DNA of 5,144 nt, taken from NCBI GenBank assembly GCA_002404395.1, contig DHJP01000189.1, forward strand, positions 6,541-11,684. Direction: 5' to 3'. Below, piece after piece: positions 1 through 5,144 of this stretch; positions within the stretch are counted from its first letter, which is position 1, and the number at the start of each line of letters is the position of its first letter. Origin of the DNA: Clostridiales bacterium UBA4717. GTDB taxonomy: Bacteria > Bacillota > Clostridia > Oscillospirales > CAG-272. The notes under the pieces were generated by a model. It did no database searches. It saw nothing but the letters and a program-made list of their open reading frames with translations, and had not been told where the DNA came from. The position numbers and the translations under genes were made by a program.

Positions 1-276
1 CGTGCCGCCGTTGCCGATCCGCCCGTAATGATCCTTGACGAGGCAACCTCGTCGATCGATACGCGCACCGAAGCGATCGTTCAGCGCGGCATGGATAAGC
101 TCATGGAAGGCAGAACGGTATTTGTCATCGCCCATCGCTTGTCCACCGTCAAAAATTCGGACGTGATAATGGTGCTTGACCACGGCAAAATAATCGAGCG
201 CGGCAACCACGAAAAGCTTATCGCGGAACGCGGTACCTATTACCGCCTTTACACCGGCGCGTTTGAGCTTGAATGA
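1..276 (+). CDS. ABC exporter ATP-binding subunit, C-terminal fragment
   Basis: This is the last 91 codons of an ATP-binding cassette protein; the reading frame is open to the left edge, so the transmembrane domain, Walker A and most of the nucleotide-binding domain lie outside the window. Visible motifs are Walker B with the D-loop (VMILDEATSSID, fragment residues 9-20), which keeps the catalytic glutamate (E14), and the H-loop histidine in AHRLSTV (H45). The C-terminal text (DHGKIIERGNHEKLIAERG, ending YTGAFELE) is typical of fused membrane-plus-ATPase exporters of the MsbA/MdlB/YheH type, often paired as heterodimers in Firmicutes. The canonical glutamate suggests this subunit carries the active ATPase site. 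The substrate cannot be told. The protein would sit in the cytoplasmic membrane with the ATPase on the inside. The gene ends with TGA and is followed within 25 bp by a strong terminator. Family call is firm; subtype is inferred. Confidence 0.93.
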   Translation, partial: RAAVADPPVMILDEATSSIDTRTEAIVQRGMDKLMEGRTVFVIAHRLSTVKNSDVIMVLDHGKIIERGNHEKLIAERGTYYRLYTGAFELE

Positions 277-297
277 TCGGTCCTTAAATATCACATA

Positions 298-340
298 CAA
301 ACGGAGACCGCGGGAAATCCGCAGTCTCCGTTTGCTTTTT
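298..340 (+). terminator. Intrinsic terminator after the ABC exporter gene
   Basis: Perfect 11-bp arms, CAAACGGAGAC (298-308) and GTCTCCGTTTG (324-334), enclose a further 4-bp GC pairing (310-313 with 319-322) after one C/A mismatch, with a small loop. A T-rich tract (CTTTTTACTT) follows from 335. This is a textbook Rho-independent terminator for the + strand exporter gene. On the minus strand the hairpin is followed by a less T-rich run, so it may only weakly stop leftward transcription coming from the dehydrogenase gene. Confidence 0.9.
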
Positions 341-350
341 ACTTATTCTG

Positions 351-1379
351 TCAGTTTTCATTCGGATTAACTATATACTTTCCGAGGCGTCTTTGAGCCT
401 TGTCCGCAAGCAATGACGGCAGCCGGTCAAGCGGGAGCTTGCCGTAGATCATAGATGAAACGTCGATTCGCCGCGAGTCTATAAGCTTTATCGCTTTCTC
501 CTCCGTATACGGATTTATGTACGACGCTTTTATTTCAAGCTCTTTTTTGAACACCTCAAACGGCTTCAATTGCATAACGGCCCCCGGCGCGGTAAGTCCG
601 AACAACATCACCGTCGCTTTTTTACCGGCAAGGCGGACCGCTTCTTCCATAGTGGAAACAAGCCCCGCACATTCGATAACCTTGTCAATATTTTCAAAAC
701 CGTGCGCGGCGAGCACCTCATCCGCTTTCTGAACAGCAGGATCGATTGCAAGCTCTGCGCCGAGCTTTATCGCCATTGCACGCTTTTCGGTGTCCGGCTC
801 GATCACCGCGACCCTTGCTGCGCCCGAAAGCTTTGCAAGCTCTGTCATCAACATGCCGATCATTCCGCAGCCTATGATCACAACATTGTCGCTGTATTCA
901 ATATGACAAAGCTCAATACCGTGCAGACAGCATGAGACCGGCTCAGCCATCGCCGCTTCATCAAAAGTCGTACTATCGGCAATTTTCAAAGCCTGACTCT
1001 CCGGAACCGCGCAGTATTCGGCAAAACCGCCATTGACCGTAGTGCCGATACCCGTCATCTGCTCGCAGAAGTGTCCGACCCCGCTTCGGCAAAAACGGCA
1101 GGCTCCGCAGAGCTTGTTCGGGTCAACGCACACCCGATCGCCCGGTTTGATATGCCTGACCCTTGAACCGACCGCTTCGACCATTCCGGAGAACTCGTGT
1201 CCGAGCACGGTTCCCGCAGGAGTTGCCGCCGCCCCCTCGTCTCCCTCAAATATGTGCACGTCGGTTCCGCAGATCCCGCACGCCATAACCTTGATAAGCA
1301 CCTCGTCCGCTCCCGGGACGGGCTTGTTTATTTCTTCGATCCTCAGATCATGTTTTCCGTAAAATACAGCCGCTTTCAT
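351..1379 (-). CDS. Zinc-dependent medium-chain alcohol/polyol dehydrogenase (MDR family)
   Basis: A complete 342-residue protein, the usual length for sorbitol/threonine/butanediol-dehydrogenase-like MDR enzymes, which oxidise a secondary alcohol with NAD(P)+ in the cytoplasm. Visible sites: catalytic-zinc cysteine in CGICGTDVH (C37, with T39 and H42 as the likely proton relay), GHEF (H61, E62), and AEPVSC (E146), the sorbitol-dehydrogenase-like glutamate. The structural-zinc set is C91, C94, C97 and C105. The Rossmann motif GCGMIG is at 170-175. An acidic residue at the end of the second strand (VIEPD, E194) favours NAD over NADP. ATG at 1379 is preceded by GGAGAG about 4 bp away, which supports this start. 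It lies 64 bp downstream of the PHP phosphatase gene on the same strand, so co-transcription is likely. Family and zinc chemistry are secure. The substrate (polyol, sugar alcohol, threonine or other) is not determined. Confidence 0.95.
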   Translation of the reverse strand: MKAAVFYGKHDLRIEEINKPVPGADEVLIKVMACGICGTDVHIFEGDEGAAATPAGTVLGHEFSGMVEAVGSRVRHIKPGDRVCVDPNKLCGACRFCRSGVGHFCEQMTGIGTTVNGGFAEYCAVPESQALKIADSTTFDEAAMAEPVSCCLHGIELCHIEYSDNVVIIGCGMIGMLMTELAKLSGAARVAVIEPDTEKRAMAIKLGAELAIDPAVQKADEVLAAHGFENIDKVIECAGLVSTMEEAVRLAGKKATVMLFGLTAPGAVMQLKPFEVFKKELEIKASYINPYTEEKAIKLIDSRRIDVSSMIYGKLPLDRLPSLLADKAQRRLGKYIVNPNEN

Positions 1380-1383
1380 CTTT

Positions 1384-1406
1384 CTCTCCGCGCCGCCGTC
1401 GGCGGC
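1384..1406 (-). promoter_or_regulatory. Ribosome binding site of the dehydrogenase with an abutting GC hairpin
   Basis: Read on the minus strand, a perfect 6-bp all-GC hairpin (GCCGCC, loop GAC, GGCGGC; 1406-1392) lies 2 bp upstream of the Shine-Dalgarno stretch GGAGAG (1389-1384). No T-tract follows on either strand, so it is not an intrinsic terminator. It may stabilise the downstream part of the message or influence translation of the second cistron; that role is inference. Confidence 0.55.
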
Positions 1407-1443
1407 TCATAAAACAATCAGCAATTTTCGTGTCGCCGTTCTT

Positions 1444-2292
1444 TTACAATGTGCAGGGGATCGCGCATCTTTTCTTGTAATAATACACGTTTTCAAAGCC
1501 AAGCGATTTAAGTTCTTTCAGAGCACCGTCGAAATTTCCGGCACAATCGCGGGCGATATGCGCATCCGAACCGAGAGTGATCAATTCACCGCCGAGCCGC
1601 TTATACTCCGCAATTATCCACTGCTCGGGCATATACTCGTCATATATGCTGCCTAAGTTCGAGGTGTTGACCTCCAAAGCAACGCCGCGTGAAATTATCT
1701 GTTTCAGAATCGCGGTTATTTCCGCCGAATACTCTCGGGGATCTGCCTTAAAGCCGTATTTGCCGACTACATATCTGAACGGGCAGGTCAGATGCGCCGC
1801 AATGTCAAAATCCGATACCTCAAGCATATGCGCATAATCGGCAAAGTAGGTCAGAAGATAGCCGTGCCGCTCGGCATCATTCATCTTCCCGAAATCTATT
1901 TTACTGTACGGCATCTCAAAACCCTTGAAACGGGCGGCGTGGACCGAACCTATAACAACGTCAAAATCATACTTATCAATAAGCCGCGCGGTATACTCGG
2001 GGTAATAAAAGCCCTCTCCCATTTCAACGCCGCGCAGGATCTCAACTCCGCGCTCGCCGCATTCCTCTATCGCTTGCATTGACTTGCCTATCACATCGTC
2101 AACATCAATTCTTTCAATGAACTCAATATCCGCATGATCGGTAACGGCAAAGCCGCAAAGTCCTGCCGCCTTGGCTGCCCTTGCCATTTCGGAAAGAGGA
2201 CATTCGGAATCGTGCGACGCCGCGCTGTGCGTATGCATATCATAAATTTTGCCCTTAAGCGCGCCGCTCAGAATACGCTTATCTTCGCTCAT
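1444..2292 (-). CDS. PHP-domain phosphatase, histidinol-phosphatase (HisJ/HisK)-like
   Basis: A complete 282-residue PHP (polymerase and histidinol phosphatase) domain protein, close to the usual HisJ length. The metal-binding residues of the PHP barrel appear in order: DMHTHS (H20, H22), TDH (D52, H53), GVEMGE (E90), GSVH (H118), AHL (H167) and SDAH (D243, H245). This supports an active trinuclear-metal phosphoesterase in the cytoplasm. Histidinol phosphate is the textbook substrate, but no histidine-biosynthesis gene is present; the gene sits instead beside a sugar-type DeoR regulator and a polyol-type dehydrogenase. A sugar- or polyol-phosphate phosphatase role is therefore at least as likely (inference). 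ATG at 2292 has an AAGGA-like ribosome site about 9-10 bp upstream. It is the first gene of the leftward pair, served by a near-consensus promoter at 2355-2383. Confidence 0.93.
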   Translation of the reverse strand: MSEDKRILSGALKGKIYDMHTHSAASHDSECPLSEMARAAKAAGLCGFAVTDHADIEFIERIDVDDVIGKSMQAIEECGERGVEILRGVEMGEGFYYPEYTARLIDKYDFDVVIGSVHAARFKGFEMPYSKIDFGKMNDAERHGYLLTYFADYAHMLEVSDFDIAAHLTCPFRYVVGKYGFKADPREYSAEITAILKQIISRGVALEVNTSNLGSIYDEYMPEQWIIAEYKRLGGELITLGSDAHIARDCAGNFDGALKELKSLGFENVYYYKKRCAIPCTL

Positions 2293-2330
2293 TTACATCA
2301 TTCCTTCCGTAATCGACTTATTTGCAGGTG

Positions 2331-2359
2331 TTGACAGTCGGTTTTATGTAGTATATAAT
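2331..2359 (+). promoter_or_regulatory. Perfect consensus sigma-A promoter for the DeoR-family gene
   Basis: TTGACA (2331-2336), a 17-bp spacer (2337-2353) and TATAAT (2354-2359) match the housekeeping promoter consensus exactly. The predicted start is near 2366, giving a leader of about 90 nt before the ATG at 2456. Such a strong core promoter for a regulator gene usually implies repression, here plausibly autoregulation (inference). Confidence 0.88.
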
Positions 2360-2383
2360 AATCCAAAGCGCTCATTCGGTCAA
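2355..2383 (-). promoter_or_regulatory. Predicted sigma-A promoter for the PHP phosphatase-dehydrogenase operon
   Basis: On the minus strand, TTGACC (2383-2378), a 17-bp spacer and TATTAT (2360-2355) differ from consensus by one base in each hexamer. The predicted start is near 2348, leaving a leader of about 56 nt before the ATG at 2292. The -10 box overlaps that of the opposing promoter by 5 bp. Confidence 0.75.
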
Positions 2384-2428
2384 TAATCGCCGCAATAAAT
2401 GGCAAAATGCGCATATTATTGAGCGTTT
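2366..2428 (+). repeat. Interrupted inverted repeat in the regulator leader (operator or leader hairpin candidate)
   Basis: The 14-nt stretch at 2415-2428 (ATTATTGAGCGTTT) is complementary to two upstream pieces: 2380-2387 (TCAATAAT, perfect) and 2366-2371 (AAGCGC, one G-T pair). An 8-nt bulge separates the two pieces. AAGCGCTCA (2366-2374) also matches the complement of 2420-2428 at 8 of 9 positions. CGCA (2391-2394) can pair with TGCG (2408-2411) inside, and a perfect 8-bp palindrome ATGCGCAT lies at 2407-2414. The left arms overlap the predicted + strand start site and the minus-strand -35 box. It could be a repressor operator, an RNA leader hairpin, or both; the sequence does not decide. 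Confidence 0.5.
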
Positions 2429-2440
2429 CCGGCAAAAATC

Positions 2441-2445
2441 GGAGG
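2441..2445 (+). promoter_or_regulatory. Shine-Dalgarno GGAGG of the DeoR-family gene
   Basis: GGAGG lies 10 bp upstream of the ATG at 2456 and fixes that start; it sits 12 bp past the leader inverted repeat. Confidence 0.85.
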
Positions 2446-2455
2446 TTAAACAGTC

Positions 2456-3190
2456 ATGAACAAAGAACGCGAACGCGAAATACTCAAAATATTGCTTGCT
2501 CAGAAAAAGGTCGCCGTATCAGAGCTTGCCGCACGGCTGTATGCCGGCGAATCATCGATACGCCGCGATCTGGCAAGTCTTGAGCATCAACGTCTTATTA
2601 AGCGCGTCCACGGCGGCGCGGTGCTTGAAGAAAGCAGCCTTTCGGCGCTTAAGATACCCTTTGTTATACGTGAGCTTGAAGAGTCCGAAGCCAAAGTCAC
2701 CATGGCAAGAGCCGCCGCAGAATACGTAAAGGATTATGATGTGATCTTCCTTGACGCTTCTTCAAGCGCGTATAATCTCGTTCCGTTTTTGGCGGTAAAA
2801 AATCATATAACCGTTATGACGAGCGGTATCAAGACTCTGCTTGCTCTCGGAGAGTACGGGATCAAGGCAATAAGCACCGGCGGCGAGCTTATCGCTTCCT
2901 GTCAATCGCTCGTAGGAGAGGCGGCATATAAAAGCATTGCCTCGATAAACGCTGATATCTGCTTTTTCTCCTGCCGCGGACTTGACCTTGACGGACGGCT
3001 GACCGATATTTCCGACAGCGAAAATATCGTCAGACAGCGAATGATCGAATTTTCAAGACGATCATATTTGTTGTGCGCCAAAAGCAAACTCGAAAAAAAA
3101 TATTTTCACAATCTCTGCCGCGCCGACGACATCAGCGGCATAATCAGCGAAGCGCCGCTTCCTTCGCCGCTTGCAAAATATCAGGCTTAA
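2456..3190 (+). CDS. DeoR/GlpR-family transcriptional regulator
   Basis: A complete 244-residue protein, slightly short of the usual 250-260 for the family. The N-terminal winged helix-turn-helix spans about residues 5-57, with recognition helix SSIRRDLASLE (33-43) followed by the family signature LIKRVHGGAV (47-56). The C-terminal sensor domain (about 75-232) has the ribose-5-phosphate-isomerase-like fold motifs: LDASSS (99-104), TSG (122-124), TGGE (141-144) and GLDLDGRLTD (175-184). Family members usually repress sugar, polyol or nucleoside catabolic genes and are released by a phosphorylated intermediate. The usual late motif with an Asp before the Ser-Lys pair (DxSK) reads AKSK here (A208-K211), so the conserved Asp is replaced. 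It is divergent from the phosphatase-dehydrogenase pair, which is its most likely target together with its own gene. The effector is unknown. Confidence 0.95.
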   Translation: MNKEREREILKILLAQKKVAVSELAARLYAGESSIRRDLASLEHQRLIKRVHGGAVLEESSLSALKIPFVIRELEESEAKVTMARAAAEYVKDYDVIFLDASSSAYNLVPFLAVKNHITVMTSGIKTLLALGEYGIKAISTGGELIASCQSLVGEAAYKSIASINADICFFSCRGLDLDGRLTDISDSENIVRQRMIEFSRRSYLLCAKSKLEKKYFHNLCRADDISGIISEAPLPSPLAKYQA

Positions 3191-3199
3191 AATATCAAA

Positions 3200-3258
3200 G
3201 ATCTCCGTTTATAGTCCGACTTTACGAAATATTCGAAAGCCGCCGATAAACGGAGATC
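3200..3258. terminator. 13-bp inverted repeat with nested hairpin between convergent genes; possible bidirectional terminator
   Basis: GATCTCCGTTTAT (3200-3212) and ATAAACGGAGATC (3246-3258) are perfect complements 33 nt apart. Within the loop a second hairpin forms (CTTT-CGAA pairing with TTCG-AAAG, one bulged A, 3220-3239). It lies 9 bp after the DeoR-family stop and 30 bp past the end of the leftward permease gene. No clean T-run follows on the + strand. On the minus strand a modest T-rich stretch (TTTGATATTTT) follows, so termination of the permease transcript is the better supported role. The arm core is the same as in the terminator at 298-334. Confidence 0.6.
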
Positions 3259-3288
3259 AAATCAGACATTATTTAACAGTGAACAAGG

Positions 3289-4704
3289 TCAGTGCGTCAG
3301 GAAGAACATCGCCGCAAAGAGGAGCGAAATGATGACCGTGCCGACCTTGATCTCGCGTGCCTTGCCCATCAGGAGCTTGATCAACACATATGAGATAAGA
3401 CCGAAAGCAATACCGTAAGAAATATTATATGAAAACGGCATCATGGCAAGCGTCAGGAATGCCGGAAGCGCCACTTCGGGATCGTTCCACTCGATATCCT
3501 TAACACATCCTATCATAAGTATTCCGACATAGATAAGCGCGGCGGCATATGCGCACGCCGGTATCAGCGACGCAAGCGGCGAAAGGAACATGGCGATAAG
3601 GAAGAAAAGCGCAGTAAATATTGAAGTGAGTCCGGTACGGCCGCCGACCGCAATACCCGATGACGATTCAACAAAAGTGGTAACGGTTGAAGTACCGCAA
3701 ACCGAACCTGCGCAGGTCGCGATCGCGTCTGCAAGCATCGCGCGGTCCATATTCGGAACCTCGTCCTCGCCATTCGCATTTTTTACAAGCATATTTCCGC
3801 CGCGGCAAGCGCCGTAAAGCGTTCCGAGTGTGTCAAACATATCAACCATGCAAAAAGCGAGCGCGGTAGTAATGAAAGTGATCACCAACCCGCTCACGGT
3901 ATGACCGGTCTCGGGTGCAAGATACGCCGAAAAGTCAAAGCCCTCGGTAAAGACCTTGCCGAACGCCAACTTTGCGAAATCGCCGAAAGCCGCAAGCGGA
4001 TTAAGCGAACTCCCCGCCATGAAACCGTCATAGAAGCCTTCAACGGTAAAGCCGAGCAAATAGTAAACCGCCGCACCGCCGAGCACACCGAGCAGAATCG
4101 CTCCGCGCACATTACGTTTTGAAAGCACCGCGATAACGATCACCGCCGCTATGGTCACCAGCATAGGCATAATATCCGCCCACTTCGCACCGCCGAGCAG
4201 GTTGAACGAGTTGAGCGTCACACCGGTCGAAGAGCTTGCAATTACTATTTTGGCGTCCTGGAAGCCGAGCATTGCAATGAAAAGTCCTATGCCCGCCGGG
4301 ATCGCCGCTTTGACCGCATGAGGGATCGCATCAAAGATCAGTCTGCGAAGTCCGGTAACGGTAAGCAGTACAAATATTATACCGTCGGCAAGCACGAACA
4401 ATAATGCGTTCGCATATGTAAAGCCGAGACCGAAACAGACCGTGTAGACAAAGAATGCATTGAGTCCCATTCCGCTTGCCTGTGCGAGCGGAAGATTGGC
4501 AAGCAATCCGATAAGCAGGGTGCCGATGACTGCCGACAGCGCCGTTGCAATGTATATCGCATTATACGACACCGTACCTAAGTCTGCAAACATTCCGGAG
4601 TTGACCATAAGAATGTACGCCATTGCCATAAACGTGGTCAGTCCCGCGGCAAATTCGGTGCGCACGGTAGTACCGCGTTCTTTGAGCTTGAAAAACTTTT
4701 CCAT
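3289..4704 (-). CDS. NCS2-family purine permease (PbuG/GhxP/AzgA-like)
   Basis: A polytopic membrane protein of 471 residues from the ATG at 4704, matching the family length (about 430-480). It takes up a nucleobase, probably hypoxanthine/guanine or adenine, by proton symport across the cytoplasmic membrane. Family marks (numbered from this ATG) are the N-terminal GTTVRTEFAAGLTTFMAMAY (11-30), GMGLNAFF (78-85), MVDMFDTLGT (286-295) and the signature ending VESSSGIAVGGRTGLTS (345-361). There are about a dozen hydrophobic segments. The frame stays open to a TTG at 4803, but the extra 33 residues are hydrophilic and unlike the family, and that TTG has no ribosome site. MEKFFKLKERGTTVRTE is the normal family start; it has a weak AGAAG about 8 bp upstream. 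The gene is 132 bp downstream of the antiporter on the same strand. Which purine it carries cannot be read from sequence alone. Confidence 0.93.
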   Translation of the reverse strand: MEKFFKLKERGTTVRTEFAAGLTTFMAMAYILMVNSGMFADLGTVSYNAIYIATALSAVIGTLLIGLLANLPLAQASGMGLNAFFVYTVCFGLGFTYANALLFVLADGIIFVLLTVTGLRRLIFDAIPHAVKAAIPAGIGLFIAMLGFQDAKIVIASSSTGVTLNSFNLLGGAKWADIMPMLVTIAAVIVIAVLSKRNVRGAILLGVLGGAAVYYLLGFTVEGFYDGFMAGSSLNPLAAFGDFAKLAFGKVFTEGFDFSAYLAPETGHTVSGLVITFITTALAFCMVDMFDTLGTLYGACRGGNMLVKNANGEDEVPNMDRAMLADAIATCAGSVCGTSTVTTFVESSSGIAVGGRTGLTSIFTALFFLIAMFLSPLASLIPACAYAAALIYVGILMIGCVKDIEWNDPEVALPAFLTLAMMPFSYNISYGIAFGLISYVLIKLLMGKAREIKVGTVIISLLFAAMFFLTH

Positions 4705-4836
4705 AACAGCATCTTCTATCGGCGTAGCCGACTCAACAAATATTGCGCGAAGCGTAAGGCAATGCCTGTCCGAACCTTTCACGCCGCTTTCAGAATAACG
4801 CAACTTGCGAGTTTTTTGTAATTATATATCCTGACT
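4705..4836 (-). promoter_or_regulatory. Leader of the purine permease with possible secondary structure
   Basis: This 132-bp gap upstream of the permease holds, on the minus strand, a TATAAT (4826-4821) with only a poorly placed TTGAAA (4853-4848, 21-bp spacing), so a promoter is possible but weak. Downstream are short complementary pieces: TTGCG (4803-4799) with CGCAA (4747-4743), AGGC-att-GCCT (4767-4757), and TCGGC-tac-GCCGA (4731-4719). The last ends one base before the weak ribosome site. I looked for the conserved core of the purine (guanine/adenine) riboswitch and did not find it. Confidence 0.35.
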
Positions 4837-5144
4837 TCAGTGCACGTTTTCAATAGCCTCGGCGGAAATCGAAACTCCGCGCGCTTTTGTACCCGTGCCC
4901 TCCGACTGTCCGCGGAAGGTAAGCTTAAGAAGTATCGGGCAAAGCACCGAAGATATAATTATCAGGCAGATCGTGGCAACCAGCGGATCTATTCCGAGCA
5001 GGGCACCGTCGGCGCCGAAGTAGATAAGCTCCTTACCGGCGGCATATACCGCGAGCGCGACCTCGCCGCGTGCAATCATTCCGCAGCCGATCGACAGTGC
5101 TTCGTGAGGCGTATAACCAAAAGGCAATGACACCGCACCGCAAC
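4837..5144 (-). CDS. CPA2/Kef-type cation:proton antiporter, C-terminal fragment
   Basis: This is the last 101 full codons of a membrane protein whose start lies beyond the right edge. A GTG at 5133 is in frame, but the frame stays open above it with coding-like residues, so it is internal. SIGCGMIARGEVALAVYAAG closely matches the conserved Arg-Gly-Glu helix near the end of the CPA2 monovalent cation:proton antiporters (KefB/NapA type), which exchange Na+ or K+ for H+ across the cytoplasmic membrane. A final hydrophobic helix (DPLVATICLIIISSVLCPIL) follows, then a hydrophilic tail of about 27 residues ending IENVH, too short for the KTN/RCK nucleotide-binding domain of true Kef channels. A simple NapA-like Na+/H+ antiporter is therefore more likely. 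The permease gene follows 132 bp downstream on the same strand and may be co-transcribed. Confidence 0.82.
   Translation of the reverse strand, partial: CGAVSLPFGYTPHEALSIGCGMIARGEVALAVYAAGKELIYFGADGALLGIDPLVATICLIIISSVLCPILLKLTFRGQSEGTGTKARGVSISAEAIENVH

Noticed and set aside
570..935. 121-codon open frame on the + strand inside the dehydrogenase gene
   Set aside because: It is antisense to a well-supported enzyme, and its translation shows no recognisable domain or composition of a real protein. Other antisense or out-of-frame openings (1033-1362, 1792-2082, 4460-4798, 4840-5130) were rejected on the same grounds.
1392..1406. Intrinsic terminator between the phosphatase and dehydrogenase genes
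   Set aside because: The GC hairpin is not followed by a T-tract on either strand, and it sits directly at the ribosome site of the next gene.
2362..2376. Catabolite-response-element-like sequence around AAAGCGCT near the regulator start site
   Set aside because: The core resembles a CcpA site, but the conserved TG on the left and the C near the right end do not match, so it is not supported as a cre site.
4705..4803. TTG-initiated 33-residue N-terminal extension of the purine permease
   Set aside because: No ribosome site precedes the TTG, the extension is hydrophilic and unlike the family, and the ATG at 4704 begins a canonical NCS2 N-terminus.
4705..4836. Guanine/adenine riboswitch before the purine permease
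   Set aside because: The conserved junction and loop sequences of the purine aptamer were not found on the minus strand.
5131..5133. GTG as the start of a 98-residue protein at the right edge
   Set aside because: The frame continues open to the window edge and the protein begins mid-domain, so the GTG is an internal codon of a larger antiporter.

Overview
The window looks like ordinary chromosomal DNA from a low-to-mid GC member of the Firmicutes, most likely an anaerobic gut-type Clostridia (Oscillospiraceae/Lachnospiraceae-like). This is inferred from consensus sigma-A promoter hexamers, GGAGG-type ribosome binding sites, the protein families present (heterodimer-type ABC exporter, PHP phosphatase, DeoR regulator, PbuG-like purine permease) and protein wording typical of that group. 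I see no insertion sequence, phage gene, CRISPR array, tRNA or rRNA.

Layout from left to right: (1) the 3' end of an ABC exporter ATPase on the + strand, closed by a strong intrinsic terminator (298-340). (2) A minus-strand pair reading leftward: a PHP-domain phosphatase (2292-1444), then a zinc-dependent medium-chain dehydrogenase (1379-351), 64 bp apart and probably one operon. (3) A 163-bp divergent intergenic region (2293-2455) with a perfect consensus promoter for the + strand regulator and a near-consensus promoter for the minus-strand pair. Their -10 boxes overlap, and an inverted repeat follows in the regulator's leader. (4) A DeoR-family regulator on the + strand (2456-3190). (5) A 98-bp convergent gap with a 13-bp inverted repeat that may act as a terminator. 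(6) Two minus-strand transport genes: an NCS2 purine permease (real start probably 4704) and, upstream of it, the 3' end of a CPA2/Kef-type cation:proton antiporter that runs off the right edge.

The functional core is probably the DeoR / PHP phosphatase / dehydrogenase cassette. DeoR proteins usually sense a phosphorylated sugar or polyol intermediate. A phosphatase and an NAD-type polyol/alcohol dehydrogenase driven from the shared promoter region are natural targets. The substrate cannot be read from the sequence. The permease and antiporter appear to be separate housekeeping transport functions. There is no strong sign of a previously undescribed system here; the most interesting element is the regulatory DNA between 2331 and 2428.
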